Shown piece by piece: positions 8,404-16,885 of a stretch of DNA of 64,000 bases; within the stretch, counting starts at the first letter, position 1, and each line of letters opens with the position of its first letter. This DNA is from Barnesiella sp. An55. GTDB taxonomy: Bacteria; Bacteroidota; Bacteroidia; Bacteroidales; Barnesiellaceae. Under the pieces are notes generated by a model. That model saw nothing but the letters and a program-made list of their open reading frames with translations. It was not told where the DNA came from and made no database searches. Position numbers and translations under genes: made by a program. Location: positions 1 to 64,000 of the forward strand of contig NZ_NFHZ01000014.1 in assembly GCF_002161555.1 (NCBI RefSeq). Reading direction: 5' to 3'.

Positions 8404-9036
8404 TTACTCGGACTTCGACTCTTTCTTGTGGTCGGTAGAGAGATATCGGTGATAAAACAAGATGAGACATATGACTCCCACCGAGATGGCCGAATCGGCT
8501 ATGTTGAATACGGGACGGAAGAATTCGAACAGCTCCCCTCCTACCCAAGGCATCCAGTCGGGCCAGTAGAAACTGAAGAGCGGGAAGTAGAGCATATCGA
8601 CTACCCGGCCGTAGAAGAGCCCGGCGTATCCATCGCCCGGTACAAACGAGGCGACCAACGGGGGCATGGGGTTGTCGAATATCAGTCCATAGAACAGGCA
8701 GTCGATGATGTTGCCTGCTGCCCCGGCAATAATCAGTGCCAGACAGACGATGAACCCCGTGGGCATTTGGGGGTTCTTCTTCACCCGATTCAGTATCCAC
8801 ACCAGCAGGACGACGGCTACAACGCGGAAGAGTGTCAGGAAAAGCTTACTCCCCACCTCCATGCCGAATGCCATGCCGTTGTTCTCGATAAAGGCAATGT
8901 AGAACCAGTCGGTCACATGAATGGCCTGGCCGATATACATGTGGGTTTTCACCCATATCTTCACGACCTGGTCGATAATGAGTACAAGCACGATCACCGC
9001 GAGGGCGATTTGGCCTTTGGTCAATTTCTTCATCAT
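8404..9036 (-). CDS. lspA: Lipoprotein signal peptidase (signal peptidase II)
   Basis: A 210-residue inner-membrane aspartic protease that cleaves the signal peptide of diacylglyceryl prolipoproteins in front of the lipid-modified cysteine. Four hydrophobic segments are visible (about 8-28, 65-85, 95-115, 165-190). The catalytic aspartates lie in GAAGNIIDCLF and FNIADSAI. It is longer than the E. coli enzyme (164 residues), as usual in Bacteroidota, because of an insert between the two Asp motifs. Two adjacent Met codons make either possible as start. Head of an operon with the DUF4296 lipoprotein. Confidence 0.95.
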   Translation of the reverse strand: MMKKLTKGQIALAVIVLVLIIDQVVKIWVKTHMYIGQAIHVTDWFYIAFIENNGMAFGMEVGSKLFLTLFRVVAVVLLVWILNRVKKNPQMPTGFIVCLALIIAGAAGNIIDCLFYGLIFDNPMPPLVASFVPGDGYAGLFYGRVVDMLYFPLFSFYWPDWMPWVGGELFEFFRPVFNIADSAISVGVICLILFYHRYLSTDHKKESKSE

Positions 9037-9058
9037 TTTTCTCTTTATTCAAAAACAG

Positions 9059-9107
9059 ATTCGACCTTCGTGCTTTTCCTGTCGAGAAGAGCAACCGAAG
9101 GTCGAAT
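9059..9107 (-). terminator. Hairpin between the DksA-like gene and lspA, probable terminator
   Basis: A perfect 12-bp stem (9059-9070 with 9096-9107) with a 25-base loop. On the minus strand it is followed by CTGTTTTTG, so it can end the transcript of the upstream DksA-like gene. The large loop lowers certainty. Confidence 0.5.
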
Positions 9108-9200
9108 TGTATTCAGCATATCGCTTCGATAAGTTTTACAAAACCGGCGTAACCTCCTGCGGCTTCCCGCAGGGAGCCGACAGGCAGGAGTGCGGCCCAC

Positions 9201-9584
9201 TTATTTTCTGCGTCCATCTACCTTCGCATCTATGCCCAGCGTGGCGTGAGGAACGGCACGGAGTCTCTCCTTGGGAATCAACTTACCCGTTTCGCGGCAA
9301 ATGCCGTAGGTCTTGTTCTCTATACGCACAAGAGCGGCCTGCAAGTGCTGGATAAATTTCATCTGACGTTGAGCCAGCTGCCCGGCCTCTTCTTTGGAGA
9401 GGGTGCTTGCACCTTCTTCCAGCACCTTGAACGTGGGTGATGTATCGGTTACATCGTTACCATCGGTATTCATAATAGAGGCTTTGAGCAAATCGTAATC
9501 ACGATAAGCTTTCTCGAGCTTCTCATTGATAATCTGTCTGAACTCTTCCAACTCAGCATCGGAATAGCGTGTTTTTTCACTCAT
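9201..9584 (-). CDS. TraR/DksA family protein lacking the zinc-binding cysteines
   Basis: A 127-residue protein with an N-terminal helical hairpin (residues about 8-90) and a C-terminal segment aligning with the DksA zinc finger. DksA acts in the RNA polymerase secondary channel with ppGpp. In DksA the finger is C-x2-C-x17-C-x2-C; here the segment reads YGICRETGKLIPKERL and ATLGIDAK, so only the first Cys remains and the other three are T, G and A. It sits 103 bases downstream of ileS and is probably transcribed with it. The coiled-coil acidic tip (DGNDVTDTSP) is present in modified form. Family is clear, molecular role uncertain. Confidence 0.85.
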   Translation of the reverse strand: MSEKTRYSDAELEEFRQIINEKLEKAYRDYDLLKASIMNTDGNDVTDTSPTFKVLEEGASTLSKEEAGQLAQRQMKFIQHLQAALVRIENKTYGICRETGKLIPKERLRAVPHATLGIDAKVDGRRK

Positions 9585-9687
9585 AATTATTCTTGGTTAA
9601 AGTTATACATTTTCATTGGCTCACGCCCCCACATCGGGGGTCCTTACCTCAGGTCAAATATAACAGAAATATTACTATGGTTCTCTA

Positions 9688-12600
9688 TTATTTTACTGAT
9701 TTAACAATTTTGATATTTACCTTGAAGGTGTCGAAATCCAATTCGTTGACATTCTCGCCCGAGAGGTTATCGACTATCTCAAACGTGTTGGCCAGTACCT
9801 GGCGCGACATGTAATCGCGATACTCCTTCACAGCCTGGTCGGTCTCGGCATTAGAGGCAATGAATACATCGATTTTGTCGGTGATATCAAAGCCCGAGGT
9901 CTTGCGGATATTCTGGATACGGTTCACCAGTTCGCGGGCCACGCCCTCGCGATGCAGTTCGTCGGTCACGGTAATATCGAGTGCTACGGTGAGGTTACCC
10001 TCGTTGGCCACAAGCCACCCGGGAATATCTTCCGAAATAACCTCCACGTCGCCCTTCTCGATGGTGGCTTGCTGCCCGTCGATATCGAAGGTGAAGGTGC
10101 CGTTCTTCTCAAACTCGGCAATATCGGGTTGCGACATGGCGGCAATGGTAGCAGCCAGTTGTTTCATAATCTTGCCATAGCGCGGGCCCAGTTTCTTGAA
10201 GTCGGGTTTCACGCGTTTTACCAAGATGCCGGCAGCATTATCGACAAACTTCATCTCCTTCACGTTCACCTCGTTCAGAATCAGGTCCTTCACAGCCTCG
10301 ATATGAGCCTGCTGGTCTTGGTTGAGCACCGGTACCATGAGGGTTGTGAGCGGCTGGCGCACCTTGATGTTGACTTTACGACGCAGAGCCAGCACCATCG
10401 AAGTCATGGTTTGGGCAATCTGCATACGCTCCTCGAGAGCCGAGTCGATGTATTTATCGCAGCTCACGGGGAAGTCGGCCAGGTGTACCGAACGGTTGTC
10501 GCGGCCGGTAGCCGTGGTGAGGTCGGTATAGAGGCGGTCGGCATAGAATGGCGCAATGGGAGCCATGAGTTTGGCAACCGTTTCGAGGCAGGTATAAAGC
10601 GTCTGGTAGGCCGACAGCTTGTCGTCGGTCATGGAGCCGCCCCAGAAACGTTTACGGTTCAGGCGCACATACCAGTTACTGAGGTTGTCGTTGACAAAGT
10701 CGGCAATGGCACGGCCGGCACGCGTGGGCTCATAGGCGGCCAGTTGTTCATCGACTTCCTTGACGAGCGAGTTGAGCAGCGAGATAATCCAGCGGTCTAT
10801 CTCGGGGCGTTTCTCCACGGGAATTTCGGGCTCGGCAAAGGTGAAGCCATCGACATTGGCATAGAGGGCAAAGAACGAATAGGTGTTGTAGAGGGTGCCG
10901 AAGAATTTGCGGCGCACCTCCTCGATACCATCGACATCGAACTTGAGGTTGTCCCAAGGCGACGAGTTGGTTATCATGTACCAACGCAGCGGGTCGGAAC
11001 CATATTTCTCGATCGTGCTGAAGGGATCGACGGCATTGCCCAAGCGCTTGGACATCTTGTTGCCGTTCTTGTCGAGCACGAGACCATTGGAGACTACGGC
11101 TTTGTAGGCCACACTGTCAAATACCATCGCAGCGATGGCGTGCAGCGTGAAGAACCATCCACGCGTCTGGTCCACACCCTCGGCAATGAAGTCGGCAGGA
11201 TATACCTCGCGTTTGTCGAAGGCCTCTTTGTTCTCAAACGGATAGTGTATCTGGGCATACGGCATGGCGCCCGAGTCGAACCACACGTCGATGAGGTCGC
11301 TCTCGCGCTTCATGGGTTTGCCCGAGGGCGAAACGAGCACGATATCATCGACATAGGGACGGTGCAAATCTATCTTGTTATAGTTCTCGGCCGTATATTC
11401 ACCGGGCACGAATCCCTGTTTCTTGTAGGGGTTCTCGGTCATCAGTCCGGCAGCTATCGATTTTTCGATTTCGTTGTAGAGCTCCTCGACCGAGCCGATG
11501 CAAATCTCTTCGCTGCCATCCTCGGTGCGCCAGATGGGCAACGGGGTTCCCCAATAACGGCTGCGCGAGAGGTTCCAGTCCTGCAGATTCTCGAGCCATT
11601 TACCAAATCGGCCGGTGCCGGTCGATTGGGGTTTCCAGTTGATAGTGTTGTTGAGCTCAATCATGCGATCGCGACAAGCCGTGGTGCGGATGAACCAGCT
11701 GTCGAGGGGATAGTAGAGCACCGGTTTGTCGGTGCGCCAGCAGTGGGGATAGCTGTGCACATGCTTCTCGATTTTGAACACCTTGTTGGCCTGCTTCAGC
11801 ATCACACAGATATCGATATCGAGCGTGGCATCATCGTCGGTAAGGTTAGCGTCGTAGGCATTCTTGACATACCGGCCGGCATACTCGCGATAGGCCTCGA
11901 CATTGACATTCTGTTTCACAAACTCGGGGTCGAGGTCTTCGAGCAGGTAGAACTTACCGGTCATATCGACCATGGGGCGACGGTTACCGTCCTTGTCGAG
12001 CATCATCAACGGGGGTACACCGCTGGCCTTGGCCACCCGATCGTCGTCGGCACCAAAGGTAGGTGCAATGTGCACGATACCGGTACCATCCTCGGTTGTC
12101 ACAAAGTCGCCGGTAATCACCCGGAAAGCTCCTTCGCCGGGATTTACCCACGGCAACAGTTGCTCATACTCCATACCGGCCAGGTCGCTGCCCTTGTACT
12201 CGGCTACGACTTTCCAGGGAATGAGCTTGTCGCCCGGCTTGTAGGCATCGAGAGCCAAATCGGCGGCCTTGGCATTGAAGAGCGTAGGCACAAGCACCTT
12301 GGCTACAATCACGCTGATGGGCGCTCCCGTATAGGGATTGTAGGTCTGCACGAGGTTGTAATCGATATTGGGGCCTACACAAAGCGCCGTATTGGAGGGC
12401 AAAGTCCAAGGCGTCGTGGTCCATGCCAGGAAATAGGGCTCACCGAAAGCCGCCATCTCGGGACGCGGATTGCGAATCTTGAATTGTGCGATACAGGTCG
12501 TATCCTTCACATCGCGGTAGCAACCGGGCTGGTTGAGCTCGTGCGAGCTGAGGCCGGTACCGGCAGCAGGCGAATAGGGCTGGATGGTATATCCCTTGTA

Positions 12601-13122
12601 GAGGTAGTGGTTGTTGTAGAGTTGCTTGAGCAGCCACCACAGCGTCTCGATATACCGGTTGTCGTAGGTAATGTAGGGGTTCTTCATATCGACCCAGTAG
12701 CCCATGCGGTGCGTGAGGTCTTCCCACTCGCGGGTAAACTTCATCACATCCTTGCGGCACGTGGCGTTGTAGTCGGCCACCGAAATGGTTTTACCGATAT
12801 CCTCCTTGGTAATACCCAAAGCCTTTTCCACACCCAACTCGACGGGCAGACCGTGGGTATCCCACCCGGCTTTACGCTTCACATGGAATCCCTTCATGGT
12901 CTTGTAACGGCAGAAAATATCCTTGATAGAGCGTGCCATTACGTGGTGAATACCCGGCATACCGTTTGCCGAGGGGGGACCTTCGTAGAATACGAACGAA
13001 GGACAACCTTCGCGGGTTTCCAAACTCTGATGAAAAAGATCTTGCTTATCCCATTGTTCCAAAACCTCTTTATTGATTTCAGAGAGGTCGAAATGAGAAT
13101 ATTCGGTGAATTTCTTACCCAT
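9688..13122 (-). CDS. ileS: Isoleucyl-tRNA synthetase, type 2-like
   Basis: A 1144-residue class I aminoacyl-tRNA synthetase that charges tRNA-Ile. The start is set at MGKKFTEYSHF; an in-frame extension of 21 residues has no family support. The first signature motif is GIHH (residues 57-60, within ANGMPGIHH) instead of HIGH. The second is KMSKR within DKNGNKMSKRLGN. An editing domain lies between (for example GDFVTTEDGTGIVHIAP). Length and the C-terminal region without the zinc-finger Cys pairs of type 1 fit the eukaryote-like type 2 group, which is less sensitive to mupirocin. Own promoter upstream (TATCTTCG). Confidence 0.96.
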   Translation of the reverse strand: MGKKFTEYSHFDLSEINKEVLEQWDKQDLFHQSLETREGCPSFVFYEGPPSANGMPGIHHVMARSIKDIFCRYKTMKGFHVKRKAGWDTHGLPVELGVEKALGITKEDIGKTISVADYNATCRKDVMKFTREWEDLTHRMGYWVDMKNPYITYDNRYIETLWWLLKQLYNNHYLYKGYTIQPYSPAAGTGLSSHELNQPGCYRDVKDTTCIAQFKIRNPRPEMAAFGEPYFLAWTTTPWTLPSNTALCVGPNIDYNLVQTYNPYTGAPISVIVAKVLVPTLFNAKAADLALDAYKPGDKLIPWKVVAEYKGSDLAGMEYEQLLPWVNPGEGAFRVITGDFVTTEDGTGIVHIAPTFGADDDRVAKASGVPPLMMLDKDGNRRPMVDMTGKFYLLEDLDPEFVKQNVNVEAYREYAGRYVKNAYDANLTDDDATLDIDICVMLKQANKVFKIEKHVHSYPHCWRTDKPVLYYPLDSWFIRTTACRDRMIELNNTINWKPQSTGTGRFGKWLENLQDWNLSRSRYWGTPLPIWRTEDGSEEICIGSVEELYNEIEKSIAAGLMTENPYKKQGFVPGEYTAENYNKIDLHRPYVDDIVLVSPSGKPMKRESDLIDVWFDSGAMPYAQIHYPFENKEAFDKREVYPADFIAEGVDQTRGWFFTLHAIAAMVFDSVAYKAVVSNGLVLDKNGNKMSKRLGNAVDPFSTIEKYGSDPLRWYMITNSSPWDNLKFDVDGIEEVRRKFFGTLYNTYSFFALYANVDGFTFAEPEIPVEKRPEIDRWIISLLNSLVKEVDEQLAAYEPTRAGRAIADFVNDNLSNWYVRLNRKRFWGGSMTDDKLSAYQTLYTCLETVAKLMAPIAPFYADRLYTDLTTATGRDNRSVHLADFPVSCDKYIDSALEERMQIAQTMTSMVLALRRKVNIKVRQPLTTLMVPVLNQDQQAHIEAVKDLILNEVNVKEMKFVDNAAGILVKRVKPDFKKLGPRYGKIMKQLAATIAAMSQPDIAEFEKNGTFTFDIDGQQATIEKGDVEVISEDIPGWLVANEGNLTVALDITVTDELHREGVARELVNRIQNIRKTSGFDITDKIDVFIASNAETDQAVKEYRDYMSRQVLANTFEIVDNLSGENVNELDFDTFKVNIKIVKSVK

Positions 13123-13158
13123 ATATTTCTTGAAATAGTATTTACTAAAAAATCGGCA

Positions 13159-13166
13159 CGAAGATA
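13159..13166 (-). promoter_or_regulatory. Probable -7 box for ileS
   Basis: TATCTTCG on the minus strand, a one-base variant of TAnnTTTG, 37 bases before the chosen ileS start. The same TTCG variant occurs in front of the GNAT gene at 24966-24973. Confidence 0.45.
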
Positions 13167-13200
13167 CAAAAAAAGCTGTAACCATGAAAGAAACAGCTTT
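13166..13200 (-). terminator. Terminator of the cstA-PHP phosphatase operon
   Basis: An 8-bp stem (AAAGCTGT at 13172-13179 with ACAGCTTT at 13193-13200). On the minus strand it is followed directly by a run of T. It separates the upstream operon from ileS. Confidence 0.7.
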
Positions 13201-13234
13201 ATAATATTTGACCGAAAGATTTAAGGCAGCCCTC

Positions 13235-14077
13235 CTACCCCTCCAGCGGAACCTCTACCCACTCGCCCCGGCTCAACTGCCACACGGCGGTATAGCCGGC
13301 CCGGGCCAGTGCTTGCAGGGCTTCGGGGCGGCCGGCATTGATTTTGGTCGGGATATGTGCGTCGGAGTTGACCACCACCCGTATGCCCAACCGGTGCATC
13401 TGCTCGAAGTAATCTTCGTTGGGAAAGAAACGGCCTCGGGTTGCCCAGGCCTTGGTATTGACCTCGACCATCAGGTGGCGTGCGGCTATCGCCTCGAGAT
13501 AGTCGGCAACCAGCCGCCGGTACCAGGCCTCGTGGTCGAGCCCGGGACGATAGAGCGACGCATTGAGCCCTATCTTGTCGAGGTGTCCCAGAAAGTCGAA
13601 GCCACCCAACTCGATCAACCGGAACGAACTGCGATAGAATCGGTGCACCGCCTCATCGACATCGCCTTCGAAATAGGTGTCGATATAGGTCTTGAAGCGG
13701 TCGGGAGAGCCGTCAGTATCGATGGGAGTACCGTCGGGCGTAACGATATAGTGTACCGACCCGATGCGATAATCGAGAGGCAACTCTCTGAAATAGGATA
13801 TCGAGGGGTTGAAACTGTCGTCGAGAAAATCGATCTCGAGCCCTACATACAATTCGATTTGAGACGAATAGAGGGCCTTGAGCCGATGGAACTCATCGAG
13901 GTAGGCACTCATCCGCTCCCGGTGCATGTTGCAGTTATTGGGCACGGGAAACGGAGCGTGCGACGATATGCCATAGGCCGAGAAGCCCTCGGCAATGGCC
14001 TCCTTCACAAACTCCTCCATGGGGGCGTGCCCGTCGCAGAACTCGCAATGCGAGTGGTAATTAGTCAGTAAATTCAT
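13235..14077 (-). CDS. PHP-domain phosphatase, histidinol-phosphatase (HisJ/HisK) type
   Basis: A 280-residue metal-dependent hydrolase of the PHP family. Motifs are the N-terminal metal-binding NYHSHCEFCDG, SSHAPFP, GLEIDF, IGSVHYI, FLGHLDKIGLN and the C-terminal NSDAH. The set and the length are those of HisJ-type histidinol phosphatases, which dephosphorylate L-histidinol phosphate in histidine synthesis. No other his gene is nearby, so a different phosphate ester is possible. It begins 1 base after the cstA stop and is clearly cotranscribed with it. Confidence 0.85.
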   Translation of the reverse strand: MNLLTNYHSHCEFCDGHAPMEEFVKEAIAEGFSAYGISSHAPFPVPNNCNMHRERMSAYLDEFHRLKALYSSQIELYVGLEIDFLDDSFNPSISYFRELPLDYRIGSVHYIVTPDGTPIDTDGSPDRFKTYIDTYFEGDVDEAVHRFYRSSFRLIELGGFDFLGHLDKIGLNASLYRPGLDHEAWYRRLVADYLEAIAARHLMVEVNTKAWATRGRFFPNEDYFEQMHRLGIRVVVNSDAHIPTKINAGRPEALQALARAGYTAVWQLSRGEWVEVPLEG

Positions 14078-14078
14078 A

Positions 14079-15515
14079 TCATCTCTTTAAGGGTTCACGG
14101 CCCGGCAACGAGCGTTTGAACCGAACGAACAAAACGGTTACCAATAGCGTAACCACAAAGGCTATACCCAACGAAATGCCATAGGACAACCTGAATCCCT
14201 CCTGGGCAAAGAAGATATAGGTAACCGTGACCACGGTCATAAACAGAGCCGGGATGAGAGAAATCCAATAGCATTTATGCTCCCGGGTGAGCCACACGGT
14301 GATAGCCCACAGCGTGAAGGTGGCCAGCGTTTGGTTGCACCAGGCGAAATAGCGCCACAGCACCTCAAAGTCGATCATCATCACCACCCAGGTCAAGGCA
14401 AAGATGGGCAGCGAGATGAGTACTCGGTTGAGAACTTTCTTTTGGGATATATGCAGAAAATCGGCCGCAATCAACCGGGCCGACCGCAAAGCGGTATCGC
14501 CCGAAGTGATGGGTGCGGCTATCACACCGAGCATAGCCAAGATACCCCCGAAGGTTCCCAACCATCCTACCGATATGTCGTTGACCAGCACCGCTGGGGT
14601 TTTTCCTTTCAGATACTCGAAAAGCGAATCGAACGAGCCGTCGAAGAAGGCAATTGCGGCAGCAGCCCAGATGAGGGCGACAATGCCCTCGACCACCATG
14701 GCGCCATAGAATACCCGGCGGCCCATCTTCTCGTTTTTGAGGCAACGGGCCATCATGGGCGACTGGGTGGCATGAAATCCCGATATGGCTCCGCAGGCAA
14801 TCGAGATGAACATCATGGGGAATATGGGATTGATATCGGAGTCGGGCCGGGTGTAACCTATCGCCTCGGTAAACTCGGGCAGACTGTCGGGCCGCATGAA
14901 GAGGGCCACCATGATGCCTATGGCCATAAACAGGAGCGCGAAACCAAACAGGGGATAAAGCTGCCCGATGAGCTTGTCGATGGGTAACAGCGTAGCCAGT
15001 ATGTAGTACCCGAAGATGATGGCAATCCACATGGTCGTGGTGGTACCCTCGCCCGTGAGCAGATCGAGCAGATTGGCCGGATTGACTACAAACACGGCTC
15101 CGATGAGTATCATCAGGAGCAGCGAGAATCCCCGCATCACCTGCTTGATGCCGGTTCCCAGTTCATCGCCTACAAGCTCGGGCAGACTGGCACCGTTGCG
15201 TCGCACCGAGAGCATCCCCGACATATAGTCGTGAACGGCCCCGCCAAAGATGGTTCCAAAGACAATCCACAGATAGGCGGCCGGCCCGTAGAGGATACCC
15301 ATAATGGCTCCGAAGATGGGCCCCAGCCCGGCAATATTCAAGAACTGTATGAGAAAAACTTTCCATGTGGGCATGGGAATATAGTCGATCCCGTCGGTCG
15401 AGGTATAAGCGGGAGTGGCTCTATCGGGCTCTACTCCAAATACTTTCTCGACCCAGGCACCATACACGAAATAGCCGACAATCAGCAACAACAGGGCAAT
15501 ACAAAATGTGATCAT
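14079..15515 (-). CDS. cstA: Carbon starvation protein CstA family transporter
   Basis: A 478-residue polytopic inner-membrane protein with about 13 hydrophobic segments. It belongs to the CstA/YjiY family of peptide and pyruvate transporters, shown by GLGPIFGAIMGILYGPAAY near the N-terminus, FGAVHDY-like GGAVHDYMSGMLSVR and the central GFHATQSPMMARCLKNE. It is shorter than the about 700-residue E. coli CstA, as is usual in Bacteroidota. First gene of a two-gene operon with the PHP phosphatase; a TACCTTTG promoter lies about 125 bases upstream, leaving an approximately 117-base leader. Confidence 0.92.
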   Translation of the reverse strand: MITFCIALLLLIVGYFVYGAWVEKVFGVEPDRATPAYTSTDGIDYIPMPTWKVFLIQFLNIAGLGPIFGAIMGILYGPAAYLWIVFGTIFGGAVHDYMSGMLSVRRNGASLPELVGDELGTGIKQVMRGFSLLLMILIGAVFVVNPANLLDLLTGEGTTTTMWIAIIFGYYILATLLPIDKLIGQLYPLFGFALLFMAIGIMVALFMRPDSLPEFTEAIGYTRPDSDINPIFPMMFISIACGAISGFHATQSPMMARCLKNEKMGRRVFYGAMVVEGIVALIWAAAAIAFFDGSFDSLFEYLKGKTPAVLVNDISVGWLGTFGGILAMLGVIAAPITSGDTALRSARLIAADFLHISQKKVLNRVLISLPIFALTWVVMMIDFEVLWRYFAWCNQTLATFTLWAITVWLTREHKCYWISLIPALFMTVVTVTYIFFAQEGFRLSYGISLGIAFVVTLLVTVLFVRFKRSLPGREPLKR

Positions 15516-15638
15516 ATTTATTCAGTTCTGTAAATCATGGTTCAGACAAAGTCACTCGCACGAAAAAAGGTTCGTGCACAGATGCAGCTATTTATCCAAA
15601 TCGAATCGATTCGTTATCCTCCCTCTGATGGAGTGTTA

Positions 15639-15646
15639 CAAAGGTA
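15639..15646 (-). promoter_or_regulatory. -7 box for cstA
   Basis: TACCTTTG followed by T on the minus strand, full consensus match. The predicted leader to the cstA start is about 117 bases, long enough for regulation, though I see no known riboswitch in it. Confidence 0.6.
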
Positions 15647-15682
15647 TAATTTTTTTATGATTCGGCAGAGGGTTTTCCACCA

Positions 15683-15722
15683 GAAAAAAAGCCGCTCTCC
15701 TTTGCTGGAGCGGCGGCTTTTC
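15683..15722 (-). terminator. Terminator of the glyoxalase operon
   Basis: An imperfect hairpin made of AAAAGCCGCTC and its complement with a three-base bulge. On the minus strand it is followed by a run of seven T. It lies 25 bases after the glyoxalase stop. Confidence 0.7.
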
Positions 15723-15747
15723 TTCTCGCTGTTTACAGCGACATACC

Positions 15748-16125
15748 CTATTTGGCGGGGAGTATCTCTATCCAGTAATCGTCGGGATCGTGGATAAAGT
15801 AAAGCCCCATCGCTTCGTTTTCGAAACAAACGCAGCCCATCTCTTTGTGGAAGGCTCGCACCTGATCGTAGTCGCCCTCGACCCGCACACACAGGTGGCT
15901 CTCGTTCTCGCCCAGTTCATAGGGCTGAGTATGGTCGCGCAACCAGGTAAGCTCGATCAGGAAAGGCGACACGCCGTCGGTAAGATAGACCAGAATGAAA
16001 GAGCCGTCGGCAGCCTCTTTTCGCTGAGCCTCGGTAAATCCCAGAGCCTTGTGATAGAAGGCAATGCTACGGTCGAGATCGGTCACGTTTACATTGAAGT
16101 GGTCGAATTTTGATTTTATCTCCAT
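15748..16125 (-). CDS. gloA: Lactoylglutathione lyase-like VOC family protein
   Basis: A 125-residue vicinal oxygen chelate protein. FDHFNVNVTDLDRSIAFYHKALGF is the first beta-alpha-beta-beta-beta module; SHLCVRVEGDYDQVRAFHKEMG and YFIHDPDDYWIEIL form the second, with the metal ligand His near the start of each module and the terminal Glu in WIEIL. Family members isomerise the hemithioacetal of methylglyoxal. Last gene of a leftward operon, 6 bases after the metallo-hydrolase gene. Glyoxalase I activity is likely but other VOC substrates cannot be excluded. Confidence 0.85.
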   Translation of the reverse strand: MEIKSKFDHFNVNVTDLDRSIAFYHKALGFTEAQRKEAADGSFILVYLTDGVSPFLIELTWLRDHTQPYELGENESHLCVRVEGDYDQVRAFHKEMGCVCFENEAMGLYFIHDPDDYWIEILPAK

Positions 16126-16131
16126 ATTGTC

Positions 16132-16842
16132 TCATTTTATAGTTACAGAATCTCCAGTATGACTCAGCAGCACAAATTCGGCACCGTGCTGCCGGGCAAT
16201 AGGGGCAAAGGCTTCGGCCTTGGCCGTAGCGGGATAGAAGTGCATGGGCACGAACAGTCCCACCTCGAAGCGCTCGACAAACTGCCGGGCACCCCGCATA
16301 TAGTCGCTACCCAACCGGGCATCGACAGGAAACATTGCCACATCGAAACGCTCGACCTCCCGGGCCAGATAGTCGAGTTCGGCCCGATAGGCCTCCTCGG
16401 CCTCGTGTACCTCGGCCTCGGTCGATTCGTCTATCCAGTGCCAGTTGTTCAGGTCGCCGGCATGAAAGATGGTGCGCCCGCCGGTCTCAACCTCATACGA
16501 AGCCCCCAGGTCGGTCGAGCCAAAGGCGGTTACCTGCAGACGTTCGTCGGCATACGACTCACCCCGACTCAAAAACACGGCATTGGACAAAGTCGCCAAC
16601 TCTTTGCGACCGGCCATCTCTCGCGGGAACAGATAACAGATGCGGCCATGCGACCGGCTCCAAGTCAATATCTCGGGATTGTAGTGGTCGCGATGCTCAT
16701 GCGACACCAGCACATAGAGGGGTTGCTGCCGGCGTAACACCTCGTCGAGTATTGCCTCACCCCCACGGTAATAGTCAAACACGATGGCAAAGCCATCGGC
16801 CTCGAGCAAAAATCCGCTGTGAAAAAGATAAGTCAGTTTCAT
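16132..16842 (-). CDS. MBL-fold metallo-hydrolase (UlaG-like)
   Basis: A 236-residue protein of the metallo-beta-lactamase superfamily. The start MKLTYLFHSGF is chosen because this is the usual N-terminal strand; an ATG four codons earlier (16854) is the alternative, and longer frames run into the preceding gene. The metal site motif is SHEHRDHYN, followed by the later ligands HAGDLNNWH and the C-terminal PMHFYP. Substrate not predictable. It sits 43 bases after the FAD oxidoreductase stop and 6 bases before the glyoxalase gene. Confidence 0.85.
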   Translation of the reverse strand: MKLTYLFHSGFLLEADGFAIVFDYYRGGEAILDEVLRRQQPLYVLVSHEHRDHYNPEILTWSRSHGRICYLFPREMAGRKELATLSNAVFLSRGESYADERLQVTAFGSTDLGASYEVETGGRTIFHAGDLNNWHWIDESTEAEVHEAEEAYRAELDYLAREVERFDVAMFPVDARLGSDYMRGARQFVERFEVGLFVPMHFYPATAKAEAFAPIARQHGAEFVLLSHTGDSVTIK

Positions 16843-16885
16843 TCTTTCATCCATATAAAAACCGCTTATAAAAACAGGTTGCGGG

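Noticed and set aside
9620-9650. Short GC hairpin between ileS and the DksA-like gene
   Set aside because: Five-base stem without T run; too weak to call a terminator, and the two genes are probably cotranscribed.
9952-13224. 1090-codon open frame antisense to ileS
   Set aside because: It is the mirror of a highly biased coding strand; ileS itself is unmistakable and the antisense product is His/Gly-rich without any motif.
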